Assembly (NCBI GenBank): GCA_033816765.1
Contig: CM066287.1
Coordinates: 806,001-870,000, forward strand
Source of the DNA: Nothopassalora personata
Lineage: Eukaryota; Ascomycota; Dothideomycetes; Mycosphaerellales; Mycosphaerellaceae
Direction of reading: 5' to 3'
DNA: 64,000 bases
The notes below the pieces were generated by a model that had not been told where the DNA came from, did not search any database, and saw nothing but the letters and a program-made list of their open reading frames with translations. Numbering within the stretch: the first letter of the stretch is position 1; each line of letters starts with the position of its first letter. The translations under genes and the position numbers were made by a program. Below are positions 1-11,227 of the stretch, in pieces.

Positions 1-1957
1 AGGAGGCGAAGCTGTTGACGTTGAGGTCCTCAGTATCGGGGACGGCCTCATTCTCCTCAAGCTCGACGGTAAGCCAGTGCTCTGGAACCTCGACCTGCTT
101 GAGAGCCTCCTCAACCTGCTGCGACAGAGTGTCAAGAACATCGCCAGCAGCGGATGCCTTGAGCTTCTTCAAGCCCGACTCGAACAGATCAGCCTTGGCC
201 AGCTTGAGGAAAGCGAGCTGCAGGAGGTAGGACTCCAGCTCGCTGTCCTCTTCGACATTGGCGCTCTTCGCAGGATCGAGCACGTAAAGCGAGAGATGCT
301 TGGTAGCAATGGCCTTCCTGACTGGAGTTGAGAGCTTCTTCTCGACATCCTCATCTTTCCAGCCAGCAGCCTTTAGCAGCACGATGCCACCCTCCCTGAT
401 GCTGGCGATGACGTTATACTCCTTCAGCAGCTTGTCACTGCCAACAACAATGACATCGGCATCCTTGACACTGTACGCAGCTTCAATGCTCTTTGATGAA
501 GTGCGAAGATCGCTTCGAACCACACCCCCCTGCACAAGGTTGTCATGTCCAGTACTGACAGCCACATTCTGCGCGCTGTCGTCCGAAAGCAGCTGTCCGA
601 GCAAGACTGGAGCCGTGACGCTCTTGCTAGCATCGACATCCCAGAAAGTGTACTGCTTGGTGTCCTTCCCAGTCAGGTTGATCGGTCTGTCGATATCCAT
701 AGCCTCAGCAGCCTTGGCTCCCAATCTTCGTAGAATAGCCTCGACCTTGATCACAGTCCAGACCGTCTCGCGCGCATACTTGACATCATGCACACGCGGT
801 GCCCGTCCAGAGGAAACGCTGCCAAAGTTGACAGCAGCTAGGACATCTGCGTAAAGGCTGCTCGTGACGCTGTGATCTTGCACACCAGCCTGGTCCTTGA
901 CCTGTCCCAGAACCGCAATCTGCTGCGCAGTCGGCGGCAGAGTCAGAAGGAAGTCCTCCTCAATGAAAGGCCTGTAGATTCTGACATTGATCACACCGAC
1001 CTTCACACCCTGCTCGGCGAGTGCTTCGGCAACCTGTGCCGTAAGGCTTCCCTCCACAGTGCCGAAGACAACAAGCACATGCTCCGCTGCCTGGTGTCCG
1101 TGGTACTCGAAAGCCTTATACTCCGTGCCCAGTTCTGCGTTGAACGCGAGGAGCAGTTTCGAAATCTTGCCCTCACGCGTGAACTTCTTGCTCCCCAGAT
1201 CCTCCCTCACCACATCCAGCACACTGTCGTAAACCCTCTTCAACCCCCCCACACCCAACGCATCCACAACCCTCGTCGTCTCCCTCCCCACCGTAATTCC
1301 ATCGTACGCATGAATAGCCGGAAGAACATTGCTCATAAGCAGCGCCAGCAAACTCATATGCTGCACCTCATACGCGCTCTTACTACTCACCAATCCCAGC
1401 CCCAACTCCTCCGCAAGCGTCAAGCTCGAGACATAATCCGTTACAAAGCCCTTCCCAGCCTCATACTCTACAGCCGCAACCTGTATTGCCGTAGGGTTCG
1501 CAACATCGTACAACAAACTCAACTGATCCAGACTGCCCCGCAAAAACTCCAAACTCCCAGCACTGGCAACAATGCTCTGCGGGACCTTCCTCTTGCTCAG
1601 ATCGAAATCCGGCGAGAACATATACCCCAGCGCCAAGCTTCCCGCCCCGGTACGTGTCTCAAGCTGCCGCACACCCGTCACCTCTTTCCACGCATTCTGC
1701 TCTCTCTCGTGGCTCCATTGCAGCGCCGCGACGTCGAGGTCGAAAGTCTCGGGGGAGAAGCTGAAGAGTTTATCGCTGAGGGCGTATGCGACTTGCTGGA
1801 CGAGAGTTTGGGCGGTGATGTAGGTGGGACCAGAGATGCTCTTCAATGGTATCGCATGACCGAATGGACCTGTGGTGGTGGTGGTGGTAGTGGAAGTCTT
1901 GGAGGGAGTCTTCGCCGACGACCCGGAGGCAGTGATTGGTGCGGTGGGATCGTGCAT
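1..1957 (-). CDS. MET10: Sulfite reductase (NADPH) flavoprotein subunit, N-terminal part
   Basis: Open without interruption from an ATG at 1957 to the left edge, about 652 codons. The protein starts MHDPTAPITASGSS, has a Ser/Thr run, then the family signature GPTYITAQTLVQQVAYALSD. A pyruvate:ferredoxin-oxidoreductase-like region follows, including VLVVFGTVEGS and VGVINVRIYRPF. This arrangement is typical of fungal MET10, the alpha subunit of assimilatory sulfite reductase, which passes NADPH electrons to the MET5 haemoprotein to make sulfide for cysteine and methionine. Family members are about 1,050 residues, so the FAD- and NADPH-binding domains should lie beyond the left edge. I saw no intron. 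Overlapping plus-strand frames are shadows. Identification is from remembered family features, not a search. Confidence 0.87.
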   Translation of the reverse strand, partial: MHDPTAPITASGSSAKTPSKTSTTTTTTTGPFGHAIPLKSISGPTYITAQTLVQQVAYALSDKLFSFSPETFDLDVAALQWSHEREQNAWKEVTGVRQLETRTGAGSLALGYMFSPDFDLSKRKVPQSIVASAGSLEFLRGSLDQLSLLYDVANPTAIQVAAVEYEAGKGFVTDYVSSLTLAEELGLGLVSSKSAYEVQHMSLLALLMSNVLPAIHAYDGITVGRETTRVVDALGVGGLKRVYDSVLDVVREDLGSKKFTREGKISKLLLAFNAELGTEYKAFEYHGHQAAEHVLVVFGTVEGSLTAQVAEALAEQGVKVGVINVRIYRPFIEEDFLLTLPPTAQQIAVLGQVKDQAGVQDHSVTSSLYADVLAAVNFGSVSSGRAPRVHDVKYARETVWTVIKVEAILRRLGAKAAEAMDIDRPINLTGKDTKQYTFWDVDASKSVTAPVLLGQLLSDDSAQNVAVSTGHDNLVQGGVVRSDLRTSSKSIEAAYSVKDADVIVVGSDKLLKEYNVIASIREGGIVLLKAAGWKDEDVEKKLSTPVRKAIATKHLSLYVLDPAKSANVEEDSELESYLLQLAFLKLAKADLFESGLKKLKASAAGDVLDTLSQQVEEALKQVEVPEHWLTVELEENEAVPDTEDLNVNSFAS

Positions 1958-2587
1958 GGTTCGTGGGCCAATTGTGTGTTTTCACACCTTCTTTAGCCCT
2001 GTATTCGTGCGAGGAATTCTCGCAGACACCTTCGAAAAGTGTTGATGTTGATTCTGGGAGGTTTCACGACGACATCGACTTTTCCAAGCGTCGACAGGCG
2101 GCCCCGAGAGGCGGCGAATGAGGTCTGGGCCAATTTCTCAGCAGAAAAGTCGAGCACGCAATCGGCCGTGATCGGCCATTGTCCCTTTGAGCCGCAAAAT
2201 GTGGAGCAGCGGGAATGCCACTTTCACATGAACTGCCGTTGTGAATCATATCACGCAGCAGTTCGGAAACTACATGGCAACGAGTGTAGACTCAACTCGT
2301 CAATCAATCCCTCGCATACAACGCACTCAACTAGGGTATAAAGGTATAAAACACCAGCAGTAGCAGCAGCAGCAGGCAAAACTGCAATATTCATCAGGTA
2401 CTTTGCATGCCCATCCATCCATCCGACCAGTTAGCACGTGTCTCCACTCCTTCCTTTGTGCTGGCTCTCGCTGCCTTTCATCGCCTCTAACACCTCGACA
2501 CCCTCAACAGATCCACCGAGTGAACCGAAGCCGATCGTCGGTAATCTGTAGCACATCACAAAGACTCAGCATAAACAGTTCATGATA
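1958..2587. other. Intergenic, MET10 promoter side
   Basis: No supported gene. It contains two TATAAA-like motifs near 2337-2350 on the plus strand, a short CAG/CAGCAG run at about 2355-2375 and a CCAT run near 2410. The TATA-like motifs point away from MET10 and no plausible plus-strand gene follows, so their role is unclear. Confidence 0.5.
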
Positions 2588-3634
2588 TCAATTTATGCTT
2601 TCCTTCGCAACAGCGGGAGTCTCTTCAGAAGCAGAACCTTCAGGGAAATCAGCCAGAGGGCCGGAGGTAGCACTCATGCCAGGTGCTGCCTTGTAGGCCG
2701 ATACTGATGGAGGCTGTTCTGCGTCGGTTTCCTGGGCGAGAGGCTTTGTCAATGTGTTCTCAGCTGCAGTCTCGGTGGGCTTTGCGTCAGTCGCTAGAGT
2801 GGTTGTGGTCTCTTTCGGAACTTGGCCGGCGAGCTGGGCGGTTGTGCTCCCTGGTGCAGCAGAGGAGATGGTCGCGTTTGTGGCTGTTGAGGCTGCATCG
2901 TTGGCTGGCGCATTGGACGCTGCCGGGTCGAGTTTCGAGGCAGCTAGAGTGTCCTCGGTCTTTGACGCGGTCAATGGATTGCTTGCTGCGGTTGTGGTCG
3001 GTGGTGCGTTCTCCTTTGCGCTGTCGGCTACTGCGAATGTGTCAGTTGAGATCCTGCCCTTTCCCACGCCGTGATGTATATACCTGGAGCTGCAGTACTC
3101 GAGTCGGTATTGCCTGTGTCCTTCGCGGGAACTGCAGGTGCCGCATCTTTCTCTACCGCAGATACTGGTGCCGAACCAACTGCTGGTGTGGACGAGGCAG
3201 GCAACATGGCCTGCGCTTCGAGCTTGATGGTCGCATCGTTTGCGCCATCTGGTGGACCCGGCTGCGCAGAGTGATTTACTGGCACAGCTTCTTGCGGTTT
3301 GCTGTGCTCGCCGGTCGCCAATGGGTGTGTCGCGGGGAGAGGCTTGTTCGTGTCCGCCGCGGCGCCAGTCTGCTGCTGAGTCGCGGGAGGCTGGGAGGCT
3401 GGAGCTGGAGCTTGCGATTGTGGTGCTGGCTGTTGCTGAGCGGCAGCGCCAGTCTGGGTCGTTTGCGTAGCCGGCGCGGAGGTGTCCTGCTTCTTGTTCT
3501 TGCCGCGCTTGAAGAGACCCTTGAAGAGCTTCTTCACGTTGTCGACTGCATCAGGAGCTGTGCAGCATGTCTGGTAAGCTGATTGTCGCACGCAGATCAG
3601 TGCATTGGCAGCTCAACTTACGGACGCCCGGCAT
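2588..3634 (-). CDS. Low-complexity Ala/Pro/Thr/Gln-rich protein, function unknown
   Basis: Three-exon model: 3634-3622, 3578-3084 and 3030-2588, giving 316 residues. Both joins keep phase (phase 1 each). Introns of 43 and about 53 nt carry GTAAGT and GTATAT donors and CAG acceptors; the second has a CTGAC branch site. The protein starts MPGV, then a short conserved-looking basic segment (VDNVKKLFKGLFKRGKNKK, about residues 15-33). The rest is disordered Gln/Ala/Pro/Thr/Ser repeats with no recognised domain. The basic start could be a nucleic-acid or membrane-contact segment, but no function is claimed. The tiny first exon rests on one ATG followed by a good donor. Exon coordinates near 3030 may be off by one base. 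Confidence 0.6.
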
Positions 3635-4326
3635 GGTGGGCTATGGTGAGCGACGGGCGAGGGTCGTTGTCAAGGCTGGTCACCGCGGGCGCAGGTGCAT
3701 ACAGAACTGAGTGAGCGTCGCGGTAGTGAAGGAAGTCAATGGCACAAGTTGTCCGGTGGGTGACGACCCCAGCTGGCTTCCCACGTTATGTAGAGTTCAA
3801 GTCCTCGTGCTCGATCCTTCTTGTCAATCGGTCTTAGCAGCCGTGCTCACGCCGATCAAGGTTTCCGCTCGACGCCGCGTCCAAAAAGAAGTCGCGAGCG
3901 CTTGTCGTCCAGCTGCAGGCAAACGATCAACGTAAGGAAATGAGGTGACGCTAGTTCGATTCAGCGGGTCAACATCGTAACATGCCTCCGCTCATTCATC
4001 AGCAATTTCATGTGACCTTGCGTCTGTGCGGGGAGGTGAGCTACGATCTCGCTACTGTATGGCCTATCTCCCTCCAAGAATAGTATCAAAGTGGAACATG
4101 CAACTATATCTGCTCCGTTGCTGTTTGTGGAGCCGTTTGGCCGTGTCACGCGCGAGACGTCGTGTTTCAGCTGCACCTTCAAACGACAGTCCATCGCTTG
4201 CTCGGCAGCGGCTCTTACTCAGCCCGCCTCATGACTCGTTACACATACCAGTCTCTATACATGTACTCGTGAATCATTCAGCCCCAGCACTTTCCATCGC
4301 CATCATAAAACATACAAGCTCAATTC
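3635..4326. other. Intergenic region without a supported gene
   Basis: Upstream of the low-complexity gene and downstream of the PTPA gene. Only short overlapping frames with no recognisable family; likely promoter and 3' UTR sequence. Confidence 0.5.
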
Positions 4327-5733
4327 TCATCTCGTCATATCCTTCCTGGCCCGGGGAGCTGCCGTTGCCGCCATCCCTCGGGCAGGCATCGGCTGTGCAT
4401 TCGCCCAAGGCGCTGCTGTGGATGAAGCTGGGATGCCCGTGCTTGATGCTGGCATTGACCCCCCGGAACCGCCACTCGACGACGCCCACGGAGATCTAGT
4501 TGAAGGGATACCGGTGCTCGCTTGCAATTGTGACATTGCAGCACCGCCAGATGATTTCGCCCAGGGAGCTGCAGTACCAGGTGTATTTGTCCCTATCGGC
4601 GGTAAATCCTTGCTTTGCGGTGGTTGCTGTTGTGAATGTACACTTGATGGTGCTGCGGCCGCTTCCGGATCCTTCTCCCACCTGAAGAGACTCCCAAACG
4701 GAAAATGCTGAACAACTGGAAATTTGCCAAGGACCTCTGCGGCGTACATCTTGAGCATGCCCTTATTGATTTTGCCCCAACCAGCGGTAATGCCACTGAT
4801 GTTGTAAAGCGTGGGCGAGTGCTCCCAGAATGGCCCTTTCTTAACGTCGTGAATGAATTGGATGGCGGAGAAGTACATGTTCGTGTCCTTGAAGTCCGAT
4901 ACCATTGTCTTGTCAGCCACCGAAGAGGGAGATGGAGCTCCTGGCAGCGAGCCCTCCGTCGGTGTAGGCGAGGCCTGGTCATCCTCGGGAATAGGAGTTC
5001 CAAGCTGTGCTGAGCCAAAGATGTAAGGCATGAAGCTGTGATCGTCGAGTCCCCAGACGCCATGCGATCCAGCTGGCTCTAAGTTATAAGTGAGGATTAA
5101 CTTGCGAACAAGGTCGAGGTATGGCTGGATGACGCCGATCACGATCGCACGCTCCTCGCCCAATGTGAAAGCTCCCAACTTCCACAAGCAGCCCAGGAAA
5201 GCCAGAAAGCTCAGCTCATGGCCAGTTCCATTGTCCAGCCGTTGGGCACTCCCGAAGCTGCCCAGCAAGTAGGCCTTGATCTCGTCGCGGAATCTGCGCC
5301 GCTGCTCATCGTCCTCAACTTGATGCAACACAGCATCTAGATGAGTATCCAGGAGTGCGGGTGACCGCTGCTCAGCTAGTTGATACCACTTCCGAAAGGC
5401 AACATTGCCAAACCTTCGTGGACCAGTATCCGGTGGCGCTTCATCGATCAGCTTTGATAGATCGGCCAGTAGTTGTCTGGTCTTCTGGACAGTCGACGAC
5501 AACTCCGGTAGCTTGTCAAGTGTGCACACATCAATCGTCTTGTCTGCTCGCTTGATGGGAAAGACCGCTCGGTTGAGCTGCAGCAGCCATTGTGTTATAT
5601 CCCGGTAAGCGGTCGACGTGAAGAAGAAAGCCAGGTCATCACCATCGTTGATCTTCTTCGATGGGGCCTCGAACTCGTGTTGAGAGGGATTCTCGAGCCG
5701 CTCCAGAGTCGGCAAAGGTTTGCTGGTAGCCAT
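4327..5733 (-). CDS. RRD1: PTPA-type peptidyl-prolyl isomerase, PP2A activator
   Basis: Phosphotyrosyl phosphatase activator family, a prolyl isomerase that activates protein phosphatase 2A catalytic subunits. Family blocks are clear: FFTSTAYRDITQWLLQLN, RFGNVAFRKWYQ, GTGHELSFLAFLGCLWKLG, DDHSFMPYIFGSAQL, and SGITAGWGKINKGMLKMY. I chose the start at 5733 (MATSKPLPTLERLENP; 468 residues). An upstream in-frame ATG at 5868 would add 45 unlike residues and leave only 5 bp to the divergent neighbour's ATG. The C-terminal ~100 residues are a disordered tail with repeated APWA motifs, an extension seen in some fungal RRD1 proteins. RRD1 rather than RRD2 is inferred from that tail. Confidence 0.88.
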   Translation of the reverse strand: MATSKPLPTLERLENPSQHEFEAPSKKINDGDDLAFFFTSTAYRDITQWLLQLNRAVFPIKRADKTIDVCTLDKLPELSSTVQKTRQLLADLSKLIDEAPPDTGPRRFGNVAFRKWYQLAEQRSPALLDTHLDAVLHQVEDDEQRRRFRDEIKAYLLGSFGSAQRLDNGTGHELSFLAFLGCLWKLGAFTLGEERAIVIGVIQPYLDLVRKLILTYNLEPAGSHGVWGLDDHSFMPYIFGSAQLGTPIPEDDQASPTPTEGSLPGAPSPSSVADKTMVSDFKDTNMYFSAIQFIHDVKKGPFWEHSPTLYNISGITAGWGKINKGMLKMYAAEVLGKFPVVQHFPFGSLFRWEKDPEAAAAPSSVHSQQQPPQSKDLPPIGTNTPGTAAPWAKSSGGAAMSQLQASTGIPSTRSPWASSSGGSGGSMPASSTGIPASSTAAPWANAQPMPARGMAATAAPRARKDMTR

Positions 5734-5873
5734 AAGATAGGTCGTTGGTGTTGAAACATCGAAGTTAATTCTAGAAGTGATTCTGGAAAGCGCGCTAACC
5801 TGCGGGATCAGCCGCGGTCGGATGAGGTTATCATCTTCATCAACATTGGCTGTTCTCCCATCATGCACGCCAA

Positions 5874-8520
5874 ATGGGCGAGCCAGACACTCTGCTCGCG
5901 GCTATGGAATCCACCCCGGCGCAGCCTGCACAGAGAGCACGACGGCAACGAGAACGTGGCGGCTCGGTGATGAGTGTGACTTCTTCGGCTTCAGGTTCGC
6001 GACTGGAGAACATCGTGCATCATGACGATGATCTGTTGCAGCGGCTTGGGGAGGGTCTGCCTGAAGCGAACGGCTACACAAGTGCAGACGAGCAGCAGAA
6101 TGCCAATAACCAGCTACTAGCAGAGCATACTGCCGTGCCGATTAGTTCTCCTGTCCAGCCTGAGAAGAAAGGTAAATTGAGAATTATTGGTCACCTTGGT
6201 AATGGAGCTGGTCACCAACGTCGTATGGGAAAGACTGCGAAAGTGCGTCCAGATCAGTATGCTGTAGGAGTGTCGCCGCAGAAACCACGGCATGCGCCAA
6301 GCGGCCTGTTAAATGGTCCGCCGCAGCCATCGCCTCTGAAGAAACAGCGCAAGGCCCAGCAGGGTGCACATCCCCGAGAGACGACAAATGCGACGACTCG
6401 GACTGCCACAGCGAGCAGCTTCCAAGTGCAACCTTCTACCGTACCGGAAGCGGAAGATCGCACTACTCCTCGCCGCTCACCTCGCAGGGCCAAAGGCAGC
6501 GAACGTGCACAATCGCCACAGGTGCAAATTGAGCAGACGCAAAGTGATACCGAATATCTGCGCCAAGCCCCGGATCAAGACCAGAATGAGAACTCCAGAC
6601 ACACCGTACCAGACGACGATGAATTGACACAGAGCCACAACAGTATAGCGCAGCCTTCTTCGCAGAAGCGACGTCCAGATAGACCGCGTAAACAAAAGGA
6701 AGTTGCGGTTGTGTCTATAGAAGCTCGAGATTCAGACGTGGAGTCGCAAGCAGATCAGCCAGATTCGCCTCCAACGACCGGGCAGCCTTTGCCCGGGAAA
6801 GGGCCACGAGGAAGGCCATCCAAGTACAAGGCCAAACATCATGACCCCGTGGAAGTGGATGGAGCACCAAACAGTACTCAGGACACTGGACACGTCGAGG
6901 CACACGAAGCTAGGCTACTTTCAATCAGCGAGGCAGGTGTGGATAAAGATGAAGGATCTGATGAGTTCAATGGACCTACGGAGGGGCCAGGCCCACTGAG
7001 AATTGCGAAGATAAGGAAGAGTGACATGTTCCCTGCAGATGCGCCAGAGAACCTCATTGACAACACTGACGTCGACGAGCAATCCATTCAACAAGCAAAG
7101 AAGCGGAAAAGCGGTCCCGGACAGGCGAAAACGTTACAAACTCAACAGAAGAAGCGGCGATTGACATCCCAGGTAGGCCCGCCTGAGGAAGCAGATGCTT
7201 CGGTTTGGCAGCTTGAGGCCGACGCAGATGACCAAAACGATCAGAGGCTGCTTGGGCAATGGCAGGCTTTGAATAGGGTCTTTCGCAACGTGAAGAAGGT
7301 CGGCGTGGGCGTCAGAGATGGTGAAGATCAAACTACTGCCGACATCGATCTCCGAGATGGTGATGTAGTTGAAATCAAACGGCTCTCCTCGCAAGCCAAG
7401 AAGATTTTGAAGCGGTTGAAAGACGAGCCAGAAAGTCGCAAAGACCTTTCAGATCCTCCGACTGAACTTGACGAGGTATTTTGTCAGTTGCGTGACTGAA
7501 TGTGCTGCTACTGACGACACCCAGATAAGCCTTCGAGTGCGTGGCTTGTGTGGCAAGAACGACGACTATCCTACCAACTTTGGCAGCAAATGCAAGGTAG
7601 AGAACATTTACTTCTGGCTCATCCCTCGAATCCTGGTCAACCTGTTGCGACATATGATCCACCGCTATTATGAGATGGACAAGAGGGCCGGCGAACCGGA
7701 CAGCGACGTGACTGAAGCCCACCTCATCACAATCACGAAGTTCGTTGGGGTCATCCTCGAGATGGGAGCAGGCGCCCAGGCTTACACAGCTCGCCCTGAC
7801 ACCGAGCTGGCACTCGTCAAGTCAGTCCACCACGGCCTCCTCGTCCCTCTACGACGCATCAGATCAGTCTTCGTCGAACACCTCGCCGAGCTTGAACGGT
7901 CTCGCCAAGCTCGCCTGCAACGGATCCAGCGTCAAAATGAGAAAGAACGTCGAGCGCGTCAGGAACAGCAGGAGAAACGTCACAAAGCTGAGCGGGCCCA
8001 ACTCCAGAAGAAATGGAAGTCACTGCACGACCAACGCCGATTTGTCGAACGAGGTTTTATATCGCACGAGAAGCAGAAACACCTACGATTTCCAGATCCC
8101 GCTCAGGCTGAACCCGAGTACGATTCCATCGGCAGATCTTTCCAGCGACAATCTGGTTTCACGACTCGGATCGGGCCTCTTCCTGCTGCTGCTGCACGGG
8201 CTCAATGTATGGAGTGGCCAACCAAAGCGATCGAGGCTTTGCAATTAGGTCTGAAGCGCCATGCCGGCCCGTGGGTATACGAGAAAATCTTCGCGGAGCA
8301 TTGTCGCGATGCGCGTGGGGTGTTGAACCCGTACAATGTGACGGAGATTGTGGTCACTGCGGCTGGGCTGAAGAAGTACTTGGAGAATGATGACATGGAG
8401 AGGCTGGGATATGTGCGAGATTGGGTTGCGGCTATACCGGTGTGGCCGAGGGAGTACTCGTATGTTGATGATGAGGAGGATGTGCTTGAGGATGAGCAGG
8501 ATGAGAATGCGGAAGAATGA
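5874..8520 (+). CDS. Large nuclear protein with AT-hook and coiled coil, unknown role
   Basis: Two exons, 5874-7475 and 7525-8520, joined in phase 0 across a 49-nt intron (GTATTT donor, CTGAC, CCCAG); 865 residues, or 855 if the ATG at 5904 is used. The first ~450 residues are basic and disordered, with SP/RRSPRRAK patches and an AT-hook-like core RGRPSKYK near residue 315. Exon 2 has a structured helical segment, then a Glu/Arg/Gln coiled coil rich in RRARQEQQEKRHKAE. Near the C-terminus is a Myb/SANT-like stretch (W..KAIEALQLGLKRHAGPWVYEKI), then an Asp/Glu tail. DNA or chromatin binding is inferred; I do not recognise a named orthologue. It shares a divergent promoter with the PTPA gene. 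Confidence 0.8.
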
Positions 8521-9171
8521 CATAATTCTTCCTTGAATTGTTGCAAGACTACAGTATCACGTTTAAAGTTTCACCTTTGCCTCAGACGTGGAAACCTGCG
8601 TTCCTTGATTCAAGCATATTAAAAGGAGCCGCGCCAGGCGTCGAGGAATGACGACTGCGACGCAGCCACACTCACACCTTCTTCTGCGGCTACAGCATAT
8701 ACATATTGCCGTGTCTCATGAAGAAGCACCTTCTAGCTGAAGATACTGTGCCGTCACCCGGGTAGCGTGCATCCTTTGGTCCAACCGGCAGGCCGCGGAG
8801 TTGGTGCACTGCCTCCAAAGGAAAGACGTGACTTTCACGATGGCTTGGCGGGACGGACGGCTGCTGAGATGCTGTGGCTTAGCATTCGCGCGCTGCTTCA
8901 TGTTTGGTGGGGCCTTTTGTTGAGTTCGGCACGAAACAGGCACGTCGTTCCCGGGCAGAGACGTCACCGAAGACTAGATCTAGAACTAGTACGATTAGTT
9001 GTATGATTACTCGTATCACCACCACCTCTCGTTGTATATCTCACTACTAGTAGACCCTCACTTCCTGGGCTAGGTGCCTCCTCTCCTTGCTCCGTTTGAT
9101 CATAACAACAGCAGCACATGCTGTAGGTATCAGTACCAGAACTTAGCATCTCGTATCATTATTACCTGAGC
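8521..9171. other. Intergenic, phospholipase B promoter
   Basis: No gene seen. Presumed terminator of the AT-hook gene and promoter/5' UTR of the phospholipase gene. Confidence 0.5.
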
Positions 9172-11227
9172 ATGAAGCCGACGGCATTCTTGGCTGCAGC
9201 TTCACTGCTCGGCTCCGCTGCAGGTACGCGACCACACGCCCGCCGACCATCAGCCTACTCTCACTGACACAACACGCACAGCCAACCCATATCCCCATCA
9301 ACTCGAAGCAGAAGCCGCAGTCGGCGCGCTCGCACTCTTGAAGCGCGCATTACCAGCGAATGCGCTGCATGGCTACACTCCTCAGACCGTTGACTGCCCA
9401 GCAGCGACTCCCACAGTCCGCAGCGCCGCGAAACTGTCACCGAACGAGACGGAATGGCTGAAAGTACGGCGGAACGCAACGTTGGATCCCATGAGGGAGT
9501 TGCTGGGGCGCATGAACATCACGGGCTTTGACGCGAATCAGTACATCAACAACCACCAAAACAATGTGAGCGCGCTGCCGAATATCGGGATTGCAATCTC
9601 AGGAGGTGGATACCGCGCTATGCTGAATGGCGCGGGTGTTCTGCAGGCCTTTGATTCGAGGACGCCGAACTCGACGAGTGCGGGACAACTGGGTGGGTTG
9701 CTGCAGGCGGCGACGTATCTCTCGGGGTTATCTGGTGGCAGCTGGTTGGTGGGAACGCTGTATACCAACAACTACACCTCAATCGAGAATATTCTCGCCT
9801 CCGACACGGATGCGGATGACAGTGGGAGCGTGTGGCAGCTGGGAAACAGTATCTTCAAGGGACCGCGATCGGGAGGAATCCAGTTGCTGAAGACCGCAAA
9901 TTACTATGACGACCTTGTTGACCAGGTCGACGGAAAGGAGGATGCCGGCTTCAATACGACCATCACCGACTACTGGGGCCGGGCTCTGTCCTACCAGTTT
10001 GTCAATGCCTCCGATGGTGGAGCAGATTATACCTGGTCCTCTATTGCGCGTCAAGACTGGTTCACGCAGGGAACCGCGCCATTGCCACTTGTCGTTACAG
10101 ACAGCCGATCACCAGGCGAGAAAATTGTCGGAACGAATTCGACCATCTTCACCATCAGCCCCTGGGAGCTGGGCTCAGATGACCCAACCCTCTACGCCTT
10201 CGCGGATCTCCAATACGTTGGCACCAACTTCACGAACGGCTCCCCACGCGACAACGAGCGCTGCGTCGTCGGCTTCGACAGCGTTAGCTACGTAATGGGA
10301 ACCAGCAGCTCCCTCTTCAACTCCATCCTCACCACTGTCAGCGGCGCCAACACAACCGACTTGTTCACGGACGCCCTCAAATCTGCCCTGGAAGCAGTCC
10401 TCAAGCCCATCGGCGCTGACAACGAGGATATTGCCGACTGGGTGAACCCCTTCTTCGGCTATAACAATGGGACAAACACCGATGCCGGAGTCAAGAGTCT
10501 TACCCTTGTCGATGGTGGAACAGACGGTCAAAACGTTCCTCTGCACCCTCTAATTCAACCAAACCGCAACGTCGATGTCATCTTCGCAGTTGACACCTCG
10601 GCCGACACGAACGATAGCTTCCCCACCAATGCCTCCTCGACCGGCTGGCCAGACGGCGTCTCCCTCGTCACTACTTACGAGCGCAGCTTATCAGACATCG
10701 GAAACGACACCGCTTTCCCCGCCGTGCCGGATATCAACACCTTCTTTAACCTGGGCCTGAATAACAATATTACATTCTTCGGCTGTGACGCTCAGAACAT
10801 CTCGGGCCAGGCACCACTCGTGGTCTACATGCCCAACGCTCCATATGTTTACTTTTCCAACACGAGTACGTTCAAGATGAGCTACAACGACACTGAGCGG
10901 AACGCCATGGTCTTGAACGGCTACAACCTCGCCACACAGGGTAACTCGACTCTCAACGCCGAATGGCCAGCCTGCGTCGGATGCGCGATCTTGAGCCGCA
11001 GCTTTGGAAGGACAAACACAAGCGTTCCGGACATTTGTAGCAGGTGTTTTCAACGGTACTGCTGGGATGGAAAGACAGACTCCACTGCTCCACGGGATTA
11101 CACTCCGCCGTATAAGCTGGGTGCGAACCACGCGGTCAAGGTTACGAGTGCGGCGAAGACGCAGTGGGAGGTTAGTGTTTTTGCTGCTATTAGTGCGGCT
11201 TTTATGGTGGGGGCTTTTGTCATCTAA
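9172..11227 (+). CDS. PLB1: Secreted or GPI-anchored lysophospholipase (phospholipase B)
   Basis: Exons 9172-9223 and 9282-11227 join in phase 1 over a 58-nt intron, giving 665 residues. Exon 1 encodes a signal peptide, MKPTAFLAAASLLGSAA. Catalytic features of the fungal PLB/cPLA2-like family are present: oxyanion motif ISGGGYRAM (about residue 121), nucleophile motif SGLSGGSW (about 165) and the Asp block LVDGGTDGQNVPLHPL (about 426). Many N-x-S/T sites suggest heavy glycosylation. Cys-rich segments precede a hydrophobic C-terminus (VSVFAAISAAFMVGAFVI) after a small-residue region, as in GPI-anchored forms. It removes acyl chains from phospholipids and lysophospholipids at the cell surface. 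Confidence 0.93.

Noticed and set aside
872..1996. 374-codon plus-strand open frame
   Set aside because: It overlaps MET10 on the opposite strand; the minus-strand product matches a conserved family and the plus product does not.
2683..3582. 299-codon plus-strand frame rich in Arg, Leu, Cys and Trp
   Set aside because: Antisense shadow of the Ala/Gln/Pro-rich minus-strand gene; the composition is typical of a reversed low-complexity frame.
5734..5868. N-terminal extension of the PTPA gene to the ATG at 5868
   Set aside because: It adds 45 residues unlike the family and would leave only 5 bp before the divergent gene's ATG.
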